DNA from: Oscillospiraceae bacterium
GTDB taxonomy: Bacteria > Bacillota > Clostridia > Oscillospirales > Oscillospiraceae
Length of the DNA: 64,000 bases
Direction of reading: 5' to 3'
Assembly: GCA_015067845.1 (NCBI GenBank)
Contig: SVLT01000002.1
Span: 81,439-145,438 of the forward strand
The position numbers were made by a program, and so were the translations under genes. A model generated the notes under the pieces. That model was not told the DNA's origin. It saw only the letters and a program-made list of their open reading frames with translations, and did no database searches. How positions within the stretch are numbered: the stretch's first letter is position 1; the number at the start of each line of letters is the position of its first letter. Below are positions 43,114-52,408 of the stretch, piece after piece.

Positions 43114-45021
43114 TCAATTATTACGGACCTGCATGAACAGATTCTCCACAAAGCGGGAGATCTCTTCCGGCAGGAAGCTGTAGCTGCTGCCGTTCTTCTG
43201 AACTTCCTCGCTGGGATACACCACTTCGCTCTCGGCCAGGTACTCATCCATATAGTCCCGGGCGGCGGAAATGGGGCTGCCGTAGCAGATATAGTCCATA
43301 TTGGCGCCGGAAATTTCAGGATCGCAGAGGAAATTGATGAAAAGTTCCGCCGCTTCCTTTTCCTGGGCGCAGGAGGGGATGCACATGGAGTCGATGAACA
43401 GATTGAATCCCTGATCCTCCGGCAGATAGAACTTCAGGTCCGGATTGGAATCCATCATCATCATGCAGTCGCCGGCGTAGTATGCGCCGATCCAGGCTTC
43501 CTCATTTTCCATGAGGGAGTAGATCTGGTCCATGACGTACTGCTGGACCAAAGGCTTCTGCTCCTTCAGCTTGTCGGCGCAGGCCTGGAGTTCGGCCTTG
43601 TCTGTGGTGTTCACATCGTAGCCCAGCAGGTACTGCGCCACGCCGAAAGCGTCACGGGAGTTGTCGAACATCAGGATCTTGCCGGCATACTTTTCGTTCC
43701 ACAGCAGTTCCCAACCAGTCACATCCTCTTCGCTGACATATTTACTGTTGTAAATGATGCCCACGGTGCCCCAGGTATAAGGCACGGAATACTTGTTCTC
43801 CGGGTCGAAGGAGGTATTCTTGAAGGGGTCGTCGATGTTGCTGTAGTTGGGGATGTTGTCGAAGTTCAGCTCCAGGAGCATATTCTCCCTGATCATCCGG
43901 GCGATCATATAGTCGGAGGGAATGATCACGTCCACCGTGATACCGCCGTTGGCCAGCTTGGTATACAAGGTCTCGTTGGAATCGTAGGTGGAGTAATTGA
44001 CATTGATGTGGGGATAGGCTTCCTCAAAGGCGGCGATGATGTCCAGGGTCTCGTCGCTGCCGTCGGCAATATTCTGGCCCCAGTTGTACACATTCAGGGT
44101 AATGGTCTGCTTTCGGGCCGAGGTCACGGCAAAACCGGCACCAACCAGGATGCACAGAACCACCACAACCGCCACGGCCCGCTTGACGATCCGCACCGTC
44201 CGGGAATCGGACCGGGCCCGGATATCCTTCCGACGCTTGTCCGCACGGATCTGCAGCAGATTCATGGTCAGCATCAGAATGAAGATCAGGCCGAACAGCA
44301 GGGTGAACATGGCATAGATCTTGGGTTGAATGGGCTTTTTGGTGTCGGAATAGATCTTGACGGGCAAGGTCACAAAGTCCGCACCGGTGACGAAATAGCT
44401 GATGACGAAGTCATCCAGGCTCATAGTGAAGGCCATGATGCCGCCGGCCAGGATGCCGGGCATGATCTCCGGCAAGGTCACCTTAAAGAATGCCTGGATC
44501 CGGTTGCAACCCAGGTCCATGGCCGCATCCGTCAGAGAAGTGTCCATCTGCTTCAGCTTGGGCATAACGTTCAAAATGACGTACGGCAGGTTGAAGGTGA
44601 TATGGGCGATGAGCAGGGTCCAGAAATTCAACGAATTCTTGGCGCCCAGCATGCCCGTACCCACAAAAATGAACAACAGACTCAAACTGACACCGGTCAC
44701 GATGTCGGGGTTGGTCATGGGGATATTGGTCAGGGACATCACCGTTTTCCGCATCCGGGGATTCAGGTTGTGGATGCCTACGGCGGCCACGGTGCCGAAC
44801 ATCGTTGCGGTGAGGCTGGCCAGCACGGAAACGATGACGGAGTTGCCCAGCATGGTCAGCAGGTCATCGTCCTGGAAGAGGCGGATGTACTGCTGGAAGG
44901 TGAAACCTTCAAAATCCGTAATATCCTTGCCGGTATTGAAGGAAGCCATGATCAGCACCGCCATGGGCAGGTACAGGAAGGCGAACATCAGAATGGTCAG
45001 GACTTTATTGGCTCTTTTCAT
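43114..45021 (-). CDS. Fused polyamine ABC permease and binding protein (PotC-PotD)
   Basis: 635 aa. Residues ~1-255 are a PotC-type permease with six membrane segments and the EAA loop (LTDAAMDLGCNRIQAFFKVTLPEIMPG). Another membrane helix (~285-305) leads into a PotD-type solute-binding domain (~315-635; NVYNWGQNIADGSDE, YSVPYTWGTVGIIYNSKYV, FLPEDQGFNLFIDSMCIP). The fusion ties the binding protein to the channel and is known in some Clostridia. It overlaps potB by 4 nt (ATGA). The preferred polyamine (spermidine or putrescine) cannot be told. Confidence 0.88.
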   Translation of the reverse strand: MKRANKVLTILMFAFLYLPMAVLIMASFNTGKDITDFEGFTFQQYIRLFQDDDLLTMLGNSVIVSVLASLTATMFGTVAAVGIHNLNPRMRKTVMSLTNIPMTNPDIVTGVSLSLLFIFVGTGMLGAKNSLNFWTLLIAHITFNLPYVILNVMPKLKQMDTSLTDAAMDLGCNRIQAFFKVTLPEIMPGILAGGIMAFTMSLDDFVISYFVTGADFVTLPVKIYSDTKKPIQPKIYAMFTLLFGLIFILMLTMNLLQIRADKRRKDIRARSDSRTVRIVKRAVAVVVVLCILVGAGFAVTSARKQTITLNVYNWGQNIADGSDETLDIIAAFEEAYPHINVNYSTYDSNETLYTKLANGGITVDVIIPSDYMIARMIRENMLLELNFDNIPNYSNIDDPFKNTSFDPENKYSVPYTWGTVGIIYNSKYVSEEDVTGWELLWNEKYAGKILMFDNSRDAFGVAQYLLGYDVNTTDKAELQACADKLKEQKPLVQQYVMDQIYSLMENEEAWIGAYYAGDCMMMMDSNPDLKFYLPEDQGFNLFIDSMCIPSCAQEKEAAELFINFLCDPEISGANMDYICYGSPISAARDYMDEYLAESEVVYPSEEVQKNGSSYSFLPEEISRFVENLFMQVRNN

Positions 45022-45842
45022 ACGATGACGCCCCCTTCCTCGCTGTCGCCGCCGAAGCGGTTCATGATGCCGGTGCAGACGAACACCAGGGCCATCAGCA
45101 CCAGGCTCAGGGCGGCACCCAGGTTGGGATTGTTGCCCTGCTTGAACAGCCGCTCAATGACGTCGCCGATCAGCATGGTCTCAGGATCGCCCAACTTCTG
45201 GGAGATATAGAAGGTGGAAACCGCCGGCACGAACACCATGGTGATGCCGGAAAGGATGCCGGGGATGCTCAGGGGCAGGGTGACCTTGGTAAAGGTCTGC
45301 ACCGGGGTGCAGCCCAGGTCCTCCGCCGCTTCAATGAGCCGGCCGTCGATCTTCACGATGGTGGCATACAGCGGCAGGATCATATAGGGCAGATAGTTGT
45401 ACACCATGCCCAGCACCACTGCGCCGGGGGTGCGGATCATGGGGATCCGGTCCAGACCGATGGCTTCCAGGATGTTGTTGATGATGCCGGTATCCTGCAG
45501 CAGGCCCACCCAGGCCAGGGTCCGCAGAAGGAAGCTCATGCACATGGGCAGCATGACCAACATATACAGCAGTTTCTGGGTCACGGCGGACCGATGGGCG
45601 ATATAATACGCCACGGGGTAACCCAGTACCAGGCAGATCAGGGCAGAGATCAGGCTGTAGACAATAGACTGTCCCAGCACCGGCATATAGCTGCCCAGCT
45701 CCAGAATGTTCCGGAAAGAAAACAGTCCGGTATCGGGGTCCGTCAGGGCATAGTAACCCACCACGCCCAGAGGGATCAGGGTAAACACCACCATCCAGAG
45801 GATGTACGGTGCGCTCAGGAGGATGGAATTATTCTTCTTCAT
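45018..45842 (-). CDS. potB: Polyamine ABC transporter permease PotB
   Basis: 274 aa from MKKNNSILL at 45842; the ATG at 45851 is too close to the GGAGG site. Six membrane segments and the EAA loop ([27 protein letters not shown]) identify it as the PotB partner of the PotC-PotD fusion. It overlaps potA by 14 nt and the fusion gene by 4 nt. Confidence 0.88.
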   Translation of the reverse strand: MKKNNSILLSAPYILWMVVFTLIPLGVVGYYALTDPDTGLFSFRNILELGSYMPVLGQSIVYSLISALICLVLGYPVAYYIAHRSAVTQKLLYMLVMLPMCMSFLLRTLAWVGLLQDTGIINNILEAIGLDRIPMIRTPGAVVLGMVYNYLPYMILPLYATIVKIDGRLIEAAEDLGCTPVQTFTKVTLPLSIPGILSGITMVFVPAVSTFYISQKLGDPETMLIGDVIERLFKQGNNPNLGAALSLVLMALVFVCTGIMNRFGGDSEEGGVIV

Positions 45843-46950
45843 CGTCGGCATCCTCCGTCAGCTCGTCATACTCGGCGGAGTAGGAGCTGTAGTCGCCAAA
45901 CATACCGGAGTATTCACTCTTACGCATGATGTGGATGTCTTCCGGGTTCAAACGAATGCCGATGGTCGAGCCTACCGCATGGAAATCCGTGGTCTGGATC
46001 AGCCACTTGAAGCCCTTGAATTCGACGATGATGTCATAATTCAGGCCCTTGAAGGTCACGGATGTCACGGTGCCCACCAGGTGGCCCTGGCTGGGTTCCA
46101 CGATATCGATGTCCTCGGGACGGATGACCACGTCCACAGGTTCATTGGGTTCAAAGCCTTTGTCCACGCATTCAAAAACACGGCCAAAGAACCGGACCTT
46201 CAGGTCCGCGATCATGACGCCGTCCAGGATGTTGCTTTCTCCGATAAAATCGGCCACAAAGGCATTCTTCGGCTCATTATATATATCTTCCGGCTTGCCG
46301 ATCTGCTGAATACGGCCCCGGTCCATGACCACCACGGTGTCGGACATGGACAGCGCTTCTTCCTGGTCATGGGTGACATACACAAAGGTAATACCCATGG
46401 CCTGCTGGATCCGTTTCAGCTCGTTCTGCATATCCTTCCGCAGGCGCAGGTCCAGAGCGCCCAAAGGCTCGTCAAGCAGAAGCACTTTGGGACGGTTGAC
46501 CAGGGCCCGGGCAATGGCCACGCGCTGCTGCTGACCGCCGGACAGTGAGTTGATCCGCCGGTTCTCGTAGCCCTTCAGGCTGACGATCTCCAGCATTTCC
46601 CGCACTCTTTGATCGATCTCCTCCTTGGGGGTCTTGCTGACCCGCAGGCCGAAGGCGATGTTGTCATAAACATCCAGATGCGGAAACAGAGCATACCGCT
46701 GGAACACGGTATTGATCTGCCGCTCATAGGGCGGGACATCGTTGATCACTTGTCCATCAAAGGTCACCGTGCCGGATGTGGGCGTCAGAAAACCGCCGAT
46801 GATCCGCAGCGTGGTGGTCTTGCCGCAGCCGGAAGGGCCAAGCAAGGTTAAAAATTCATGGTCATTGATATAGAGATTGATGGAGTCAAGAATACGCTCC
46901 CCGTCGAACTCCATGGTAAGATCCCGGAGTCTGATGAGTTCCTTGGACAT
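45829..46950 (-). CDS. potA: Polyamine ABC transporter ATPase PotA
   Basis: 373 aa. Walker [10 protein letters not shown], signature [15 protein letters not shown], Walker [13 protein letters not shown] and the switch His in [11 protein letters not shown] are intact. A TOBE-type C-terminal domain ([11 protein letters not shown]) is followed by an acidic tail rich in Asp and Glu. First gene of potA-potB-potCD, behind its own promoter. Confidence 0.92.
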   Translation of the reverse strand: MSKELIRLRDLTMEFDGERILDSINLYINDHEFLTLLGPSGCGKTTTLRIIGGFLTPTSGTVTFDGQVINDVPPYERQINTVFQRYALFPHLDVYDNIAFGLRVSKTPKEEIDQRVREMLEIVSLKGYENRRINSLSGGQQQRVAIARALVNRPKVLLLDEPLGALDLRLRKDMQNELKRIQQAMGITFVYVTHDQEEALSMSDTVVVMDRGRIQQIGKPEDIYNEPKNAFVADFIGESNILDGVMIADLKVRFFGRVFECVDKGFEPNEPVDVVIRPEDIDIVEPSQGHLVGTVTSVTFKGLNYDIIVEFKGFKWLIQTTDFHAVGSTIGIRLNPEDIHIMRKSEYSGMFGDYSSYSAEYDELTEDADDEEE

Positions 46951-46998
46951 TATCCTCCCCCGTTTCTGTGGTTATTTCGTCAAATTATGACAAGTATA

Positions 46999-47027
46999 CA
47001 TATATCTTAAAAAAAGGGTTTTGTCAA
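46999..47027 (-). promoter_or_regulatory. Promoter of the pot operon
   Basis: Minus-strand -35 TTGACA (47022-47027), 17-bp spacer and -10 TATATG (46999-47004). It lies about 50 nt upstream of the potA start codon. The island element is absent. Confidence 0.6.
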
Positions 47028-47076
47028 TTATTTTTCCCGGAATAGGCACAGAATATTTTCAGACCGTCCGTCCCGG

Positions 47077-47262
47077 AAATTGTTGTTAGCGCAGCGTGAA
47101 AACAAAATGTTGTCATCCCGAGCGACCGAAGGGAGTCGAGGGATCTTCGCATTTCGTTCCTGGTTGCAGCAAAATCGGTACCAAGATCCCTCCACGCGGC
47201 TTCGCCTTGGTCGGGATGACAGCACTTTGCGTCATTGATACTGCTAGCATAAACACCAATTT
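47077..47262 (+). repeat. MITE-like repeat, copy 1
   Basis: A ~186-bp non-coding unit with terminal inverted repeats close to AAATTGTTGTTTA / TAAACAACAATTT. The interior folds on itself: TGTCATCCCGAGCGACC on one side and GGTCGGGATGACA on the other, with GGGATCTTCG- and AAGATCCCT-type arms. Copy 2 (48065-48253) is the same unit in opposite orientation, so the two flank the M23 gene. No transposase is encoded. Confidence 0.8.
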
Positions 47263-47278
47263 ATTTTTCCATTCCCTG

Positions 47279-47307
47279 GTTTATTTGGCGGGAAAATGGC
47301 AATACTA
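47279..47307 (+). promoter_or_regulatory. Forespore (sigma-F-like) promoter of M23 gene
   Basis: GTTTA (47279-47283) and GGCAATACTA (47298-47307), separated by 14 nt, fit the sigma-F pattern GYWTA ... GGNNANANTR. It lies about 20 nt before the M23 start codon, and no vegetative promoter is seen there. In Bacillus spoIIQ is transcribed by sigma-F. Confidence 0.55.
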
Positions 47308-47327
47308 GGCTACGGAGGTGCATTACA

Positions 47328-47987
47328 ATGCAAAACAACAAAAAATTCGGCAGTTTCGCCGGTAAGGGCTACTACATAGCCCTGATCCTCTGTGCGGCTG
47401 CCATCGGGATCACCGGCTATCTGTATTACCGAAATCTCAGCGAAAACACTCTGTCCAAGGACCCGGACGCCACCATTCAGGGCGACGGCGGCAATGTCCA
47501 GGCCGGAGCCTCGGACCCTGCCGGCAACGGCAATCAGAGCGATGTGGACGTCATCAGTCCCACCGATCCGGCCAAGCTGACGGTCTGCATGCCCGTAAAT
47601 GGCGAAATCATCCATGAATACGCCATGGACTGCCTGTCCTATAACGAGACCACCCGGGACTGGCGGGTCCACGACGGCATCGACATTGCCGCCGAAGCCG
47701 GCACCCAGGTCCGCGCCGCGGCTGACGGCACGGTGTATACCACCTATTCCGACGATGCTCTGGGCACCACGGTGGTGATCCGCCACGAAGGAGGCTATGT
47801 CACCGTCTACGCCAGTTTGTCCGATCACCTGCTGATCCAGAGCGGCGACACCGTCAAAATGGGCCAGGCCATCGGCACCGTCGGCAACACCGCCAATGTG
47901 GAGACCGCCATCGGGGACCATCTCCACTTCTGCGTCACCTGCAACGGCGAAAGCATGGACCCCACAGAATTTCTTGACCTGGATTGA
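47328..47987 (+). CDS. M23 (LytM) peptidase-like protein, SpoIIQ-like
   Basis: 219 aa with ACGGAGGTG upstream. One N-terminal membrane helix (~15-34), a Gly/Asp-rich linker, then a LytM domain (~85-215). Zinc ligands look intact: H115xxxD119 (VHDGID) and H198-L-H200. The size and layout match SpoIIQ, the forespore protein that joins SpoIIIAH to form the engulfment channel. In Clostridia SpoIIQ often keeps the metal site, unlike Bacillus. The sigma-F-like promoter supports this. An ordinary cell-wall endopeptidase is the alternative. Confidence 0.75.
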   Translation: MQNNKKFGSFAGKGYYIALILCAAAIGITGYLYYRNLSENTLSKDPDATIQGDGGNVQAGASDPAGNGNQSDVDVISPTDPAKLTVCMPVNGEIIHEYAMDCLSYNETTRDWRVHDGIDIAAEAGTQVRAAADGTVYTTYSDDALGTTVVIRHEGGYVTVYASLSDHLLIQSGDTVKMGQAIGTVGNTANVETAIGDHLHFCVTCNGESMDPTEFLDLD

Positions 47988-48018
47988 ACGATCCTCTTTT
48001 TCTTTCCTCTTTAATTTC

Positions 48019-48045
48019 GGCCCGGACGGATCTTCCGCCCGGGCC
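48019..48045 (+). terminator. Stem-loop after M23 gene
   Basis: GGCCCGG and CCGGGCC arms with an inner CGG/CCG pairing form a GC-rich hairpin about 30 nt after the stop. The T-tail is poor, but a TTCTTGATT stretch follows. Confidence 0.6.
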
Positions 48046-48064
48046 AACTTCTTGATTATAAGAA

Positions 48065-48253
48065 AAATTGTTGTTTACGGTAGCAGTAGAAATTACACAA
48101 AGTGCTGTCATCCCGACCAAGGCGAAGCCGCGTGGAGGGATCTTGGCACCGATTTTACTGCAATCAAGAACGAAATGCGAAGATCCCTCGACTCCCTTCG
48201 GTCGCTCGGGATGACAACGTTTTTTGTTTTCACGCTGCGCTAAACAACAATTT
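48065..48253 (-). repeat. MITE-like repeat, copy 2 (inverted)
   Basis: 189 bp with exact 13-bp terminal inverted repeats AAATTGTTGTTTA (48065-48077) and TAAACAACAATTT (48241-48253). It is about 90 percent identical by eye to copy 1 read on the opposite strand. It ends at the stop of the HAD gene, so it may also supply that gene's 3' end. Confidence 0.8.
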
Positions 48254-49007
48254 ACCTTTCCAGGATTCTCAGGATCAGTTGCAGCAATTCCCGCCAATCG
48301 TCGCCCTCAAAACGGAAATGCCGGGGTTCTTCCCGGATCAGGTCCGCCGCCGGCTGATCTGCCGGAGTCAAGGCCGTGTGCATATACAAGGTGGCCATGC
48401 CCACCTTCCGGGCGCCGCCGATGTCCGTGTGGAGATCGTTTCCGATCATAAGGCATCGGGCCGGGTCCAACCCCTGCTCCCGGATCAATGCCTGGAAAAA
48501 CCGGGCATCCGGCTTCCGGCAGCCGTAGTCGGAAGAAATATAGACGCCGTCAAATTCTTCCCCCAGTCCCAGATGCCGCAGTTCATAGGCGGTGAAGATC
48601 CGCTGGGCGTTGCTCAGCAGCCACAGCCGACAGCCCATGGCCCGGAGCCGGGCCAGGGCTTCCCGCACCCCGGGATAGAGCCGGATATACTCCAGCGAAG
48701 AAATGCGGAACAACTGGGCGGCGTTGATGCCCAGGGCCGCCGCTTCCCGGTCTATCCCCTTGGCCCGAAAAAGAGCGGCCATGATCTCCTGGAAGGGAAT
48801 ATCCGGGAAACATTCATAACTCTGGCCGGCCATGGCCTCCCGGGCGGTCAATTCCCGCTGAAAGGCGGCTTTCAGTTCCGCCGGGGTATACCTGGCGCCG
48901 TAAAAGCCGAAATAAAAGGCCGTTTTCTCCCATACCAGGTCATTTTCTTCCGTGTGGATGTCCACCAGCGTGCCGTAAAGATCAAACACCAGGTCTGTGT
49001 AACGCAT
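48252..49007 (-). CDS. HAD-superfamily hydrolase (YjjG-like phosphatase)
   Basis: 251 aa. HAD motifs: I DLVFDLYGTL (nucleophile Asp), II LWLLSNAQR, III around CRKPDARFF (Lys), IV MIGNDLHTDIGGARKVG (two Asp). The cap lies between motifs I and II. These enzymes dephosphorylate nucleotides or sugar phosphates, usually non-canonical or excess metabolites. The specific substrate is unknown. Confidence 0.85.
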   Translation of the reverse strand: MRYTDLVFDLYGTLVDIHTEENDLVWEKTAFYFGFYGARYTPAELKAAFQRELTAREAMAGQSYECFPDIPFQEIMAALFRAKGIDREAAALGINAAQLFRISSLEYIRLYPGVREALARLRAMGCRLWLLSNAQRIFTAYELRHLGLGEEFDGVYISSDYGCRKPDARFFQALIREQGLDPARCLMIGNDLHTDIGGARKVGMATLYMHTALTPADQPAADLIREEPRHFRFEGDDWRELLQLILRILER

Positions 49008-49062
49008 AAGTCCCTCTTAAAAAAGTCTGCCGCAAGGGATCCTTTGCGGCAGACCGGATTTA

Positions 49063-50832
49063 TTATTCCTCGACCAAAGCAATATGGACCGTGTCCAACT
49101 GGCTCTTGTCCACAGCGGTGGGGGCGCCCATCATCAGGTCCTGGGCGGACTTGTTCATGGGGAAGGTGATGACCTCGCGGATATTCTCCTCGCCGGTCAG
49201 CATCATGATCAGGCGGTCCACACCGGGGGCGGCGCCGGCATGGGGGGGCGCGCCGTAGGTAAAGGCGTTGTACATGGCGGGGAACTTGGCCTTCACGTCC
49301 TCTTCGCCCAGACCCACCATCTGGAATGCCTTGACCATGATCTCGGGATCATGGTTCCGGACGGCGCCGGAAGCGCACTCGTAGCCGTTGCACACCAGGT
49401 CATACTGGTTGGCGTTGATGGCCAGCAGCTTCTCGGTGTTGCCCTCGGCCTCCAGCAGCGCCTCCATACCGCCCTGGGGCATGGAGAAGGGATTGTGGCA
49501 GAATTCCAGCGCGCCGGACTCCTCGCCGATCTCGTACATAGGGAAGTCCACGATCCAGCACAGGGCGTACTGCTCTTCGTCGAAGTGACCGGGCACCCGC
49601 TTGCCCAGCATGGTGCGGATGACGCCGGCGGTCTTCTGTGCGGCGGTCTTCTTGCCGGCGGCCATGCAGACGAAGCTGCCGGGCTTCAGACCCAGCTTTT
49701 CGGTCAGGGCGGGGGCGCAGTCCTGCAGGAACTTGGAAACGCCGCCGGTGAGCTGGCCGTTCTCGTCCACCTTCACCCAGCAGGCCTTATTGCCGGTCTG
49801 AACTTCCACGTCCGCCAGCAGCTTGTCGATCCACTTGCGGCCCTGGTCAAAATTGTGGACAGCCACAGCCTTGACGGTGGCGCCTTCGAAGGGGCCGAAG
49901 CCGCAGCCCTGAACTTCCGCGGTAATGTCGCTGATCTCCAGGTCGATCCGCAGGTCGGGCTTGTCGGAGCCGTAGCGCTCCATGGCCTCGTTGAAGGGGA
50001 TGTGACGCCAGGGGGCGGGAGAGATCCTCTTGTACTTGCCGAACTTCTCGTAAACGGGGTACAGCACTTCCTCCAGCACCGTCAGCACGTCTTCCTGGGT
50101 AGCGAAGGCCATTTCCATATCAAGCTGATAGAACTCGCCGGGGGTACGGTCGGCACGGGCATCCTCATCCCGGAAGCAGGGAGCGATCTGGAAATACTTA
50201 TCAAAGCCGGAGGTCATCAGCAACTGCTTGAACTGTTGAGGGGCCTGGGGCAGAGCGTAGAACTTGCCGGGATGATTCCGGGCGGGCACCAGGTAGTCCC
50301 GGGCGCCTTCGGGAGAAGAAGCGGTCAGGATGGGGGTGGTGATCTCCAGGAAGCCCTTCTCGGTCATGAGCCGCCGCAGCTCCGCCACCACCTGGCAGCG
50401 CAGCACGATGTTGCTCTTGACTTCGGGGTTCCGCAGATCCAGGTAGCGGTACTTCAGGCGGGTGTTCTCATCGGCGGCCTTGGACTTGTTGATCTCAAAG
50501 GGGAGCTGATTGTGGACACACTTGCCCAGGACCTTGATCTCGGTGGGCACCACTTCGATCTCGCCGGTGGGGATCTTGGTGTTCTTGCTCTCACGCTCCC
50601 GGACGGTACCGGTGACGGAGATGGTGGACTCCTTGTTCAGGGGCTTGACGACGCTCATCATGGCCTCATTCTCGATGACCACCTGGGTGGTGCCGTAAAA
50701 ATCCCGGATCACGCAGAAAGCGAAATTGCTGCCCACTTCACGGACATTTTCCAGCCAGCCGACGATGGTGACGTTCTTTCCGGCATCACTCAGCCGCAGC
50801 TCGCCGCAGTTATGTGTTCTGGATTGCTTCAT
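49063..50832 (-). CDS. aspS: Aspartyl-tRNA synthetase
   Basis: 589 aa from the ATG at 50832 with GAGAGGC upstream. Bacterial type: anticodon-binding OB fold (~1-110), class II motif 1, motif 2 (PCFRDEDARADRTPGEFYQLDMEM), the inserted GAD domain (~290-410) and motif 3 (PPHAGAAPGVDRLIMML). Essential enzyme charging tRNA-Asp. No T-box leader is visible in the short upstream region. Confidence 0.95.
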   Translation of the reverse strand: MKQSRTHNCGELRLSDAGKNVTIVGWLENVREVGSNFAFCVIRDFYGTTQVVIENEAMMSVVKPLNKESTISVTGTVRERESKNTKIPTGEIEVVPTEIKVLGKCVHNQLPFEINKSKAADENTRLKYRYLDLRNPEVKSNIVLRCQVVAELRRLMTEKGFLEITTPILTASSPEGARDYLVPARNHPGKFYALPQAPQQFKQLLMTSGFDKYFQIAPCFRDEDARADRTPGEFYQLDMEMAFATQEDVLTVLEEVLYPVYEKFGKYKRISPAPWRHIPFNEAMERYGSDKPDLRIDLEISDITAEVQGCGFGPFEGATVKAVAVHNFDQGRKWIDKLLADVEVQTGNKACWVKVDENGQLTGGVSKFLQDCAPALTEKLGLKPGSFVCMAAGKKTAAQKTAGVIRTMLGKRVPGHFDEEQYALCWIVDFPMYEIGEESGALEFCHNPFSMPQGGMEALLEAEGNTEKLLAINANQYDLVCNGYECASGAVRNHDPEIMVKAFQMVGLGEEDVKAKFPAMYNAFTYGAPPHAGAAPGVDRLIMMLTGEENIREVITFPMNKSAQDLMMGAPTAVDKSQLDTVHIALVEE

Positions 50833-50929
50833 AATCAAAGCCTCTCTTGTTTTTTATTTAACCAACACATTATTACACAAAGAACCGGGATTGTCAATCC
50901 GCCCCGGCGGAAAAAGCGGGAACTTCTCC

Positions 50930-51619
50930 TTATTTCCCTTCCAGCGCCAGCAAATATTCCACCAACGCGCCCAGTTTGTCCTCCCGGCCGGTGTTGCCGG
51001 GGAAGCCGATGTAAAGGCCCTTGCCGGTGGTACAGCCTTCATCCAGGGGCAAGCCGGAAAGATCGATGGCGGTGGGCACCTCGGTGCCGTCCTTCAGGGT
51101 CTGGTACACCAGCCGCCCTTCCAGAGCCGCTAGCTGCTCCCGGCTCAGCAGATTGGCCAGGTCCTGGAAGACCTCCTGCTGAGCGAAGTAATTCTTCGCC
51201 GCCTCGTCCATCAGCAGATAGTCCAGTTCCTGGGCCGTGATGCCCGCCACCAGCTTGGTGATCTCGGCATAGTTGCTGCTGGCGTCGTGGGTCACGGAGG
51301 TATCGGTGACGATGGTAGAGAACATCAGCTCTGCCGTCTGATCCTCCGTCCCCTCAAAAAGGGCCAGCAGGCCCTCGGACAGATCCTTTTCCGTTTGCTC
51401 CGACAGCGCCACATTGACCACGGCGCCCTTGATGATGATCTCCGGCCGGGGTTTCAGCGCATCATACAAAATGGTGCCCAGCACCACCGCCAGGAAGATG
51501 GTGACGATGGTGGCTACCTTATAATATTCCCAAAAATACTCCCACCGTTCCTTCCAGGTCATCTCTTTCATAGTGGCCCAGAATTTCCGGTATCCCTGAT
51601 CTGCGTGTTGTTCTTTCAT
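50930..51619 (-). CDS. Single-span membrane protein of unknown function
   Basis: 229 aa. A positively charged start with KWRE/WEYFWEYYK aromatic residues (~20-34) precedes one membrane helix (~35-55); the rest is outside and rich in acidic residues. Similar short proteins are frequent hypothetical genes in Clostridia. No catalytic or binding motif is recognised. It is transcribed ahead of aspS, and divergent from trmL. Confidence 0.7.
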   Translation of the reverse strand: MKEQHADQGYRKFWATMKEMTWKERWEYFWEYYKVATIVTIFLAVVLGTILYDALKPRPEIIIKGAVVNVALSEQTEKDLSEGLLALFEGTEDQTAELMFSTIVTDTSVTHDASSNYAEITKLVAGITAQELDYLLMDEAAKNYFAQQEVFQDLANLLSREQLAALEGRLVYQTLKDGTEVPTAIDLSGLPLDEGCTTGKGLYIGFPGNTGREDKLGALVEYLLALEGK

Positions 51620-51845
51620 AGTACCCTCCTGCGGTTTTCATAAATTGACATTATGTTACCACTTTTCCCCTTTTCCGTAAATAGGTTTTGCCAAAGTTTT
51701 ACGAAAACTTAACGATTGCCCTTAAAATACGGCGCAGGGGCCCCCTTCCTTGTGCAACCTGTCCGCATTTTCCACAAATTTCATCCCTCCGGCTTATTTT
51801 TTATGTATATACTTTAAAAAGTTGTAAAAAAACTCATTTTTTAGA

Positions 51846-51874
51846 TTGATTTTACGGTGACTTTGGCATACAAT
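51846..51874 (+). promoter_or_regulatory. Promoter of trmL-pgk
   Basis: -35 TTGATT (51846-51851), 17-bp spacer, -10 TACAAT (51869-51874), about 30 nt before the trmL start. The rest of the 285-bp gap to the divergent gene holds AT-rich sequence but no other gene. Confidence 0.65.
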
Positions 51875-51905
51875 AGGCAGGCAAGTGTTTTGGGGAGGGG
51901 AAGTC

Positions 51906-52388
51906 ATGCTCAATATCGTCCTGGTAGAACCGGAGATCCCCCAAAATTGCGGCAACATCGCCCGTACCTGCGCGGCCACCGGCTGCCGGCTCCATCTGAT
52001 CCGCCCCCTGGGATTTGACATCTCGGAAAAGGCGGTCCGCAGAGCCGGCCTGGATTACTGGCACATGGTGGAAGTCTTTGACTATGAAAACCTGGCGGAT
52101 TTCTTCGCCCGGAACGATGTTAAAGAAATGTGGTGCCTCAGCACCAAGGCCCCCCGGGGATACACCGACGCCCGGTTCTCCGACGGCTGTTACCTGTTCT
52201 TCGGCAAGGAGACCAGGGGTCTGCCGGAAGATTTCCTGCAGGCGCACTACGACGAATGCATCCGCATCCCCATGCGCTCCGAGGCCCGGAGCCTGAACCT
52301 GAGCAACGCGGTGGCCGTCACCGTGTTTGAAGCCCTGCGGCAGTTGGACTATCCCGGCCTGCAGGATCACGGAAAAATGCGTAAATAA
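51906..52388 (+). CDS. trmL: tRNA (cytidine/uridine-34 2'-O) methyltransferase TrmL
   Basis: 160 aa from the ATG at 51906 (GGGGAGGGG upstream). SPOUT-knot family: [18 protein letters not shown] at the N-terminus, [10 protein letters not shown] (SAM loop), and [18 protein letters not shown] at the C-terminal knot. It methylates the wobble base of tRNA-Leu isoacceptors. It is followed 20 nt later by pgk and probably shares its transcript. Confidence 0.92.
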   Translation: MLNIVLVEPEIPQNCGNIARTCAATGCRLHLIRPLGFDISEKAVRRAGLDYWHMVEVFDYENLADFFARNDVKEMWCLSTKAPRGYTDARFSDGCYLFFGKETRGLPEDFLQAHYDECIRIPMRSEARSLNLSNAVAVTVFEALRQLDYPGLQDHGKMRK

Positions 52389-52408
52389 TCATTTATGGAG
52401 GAATCAAC

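Noticed and set aside
43057..45210. 717-aa plus-strand frame opposite potCD
   Set aside because: His/Gly/Gln-rich antisense shadow; the minus-strand frames form a normal pot operon.
46999..47042. Eighth copy of the island element at the pot promoter
   Set aside because: The sequence at the expected position begins AATT but lacks the CGAAA core and the central match, so it scores no better than chance.
47077..48253. CRISPR array
   Set aside because: Only two long inverted copies, no regularly spaced direct repeats and no cas genes in the window.
50833..50929. T-box leader for aspS
   Set aside because: The space upstream is under 100 bp and shows no T-box sequence or antiterminator stem.
49084..51240. 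718-aa plus-strand frame opposite aspS
   Set aside because: Antisense shadow of the aspS gene; no start signal or protein features.
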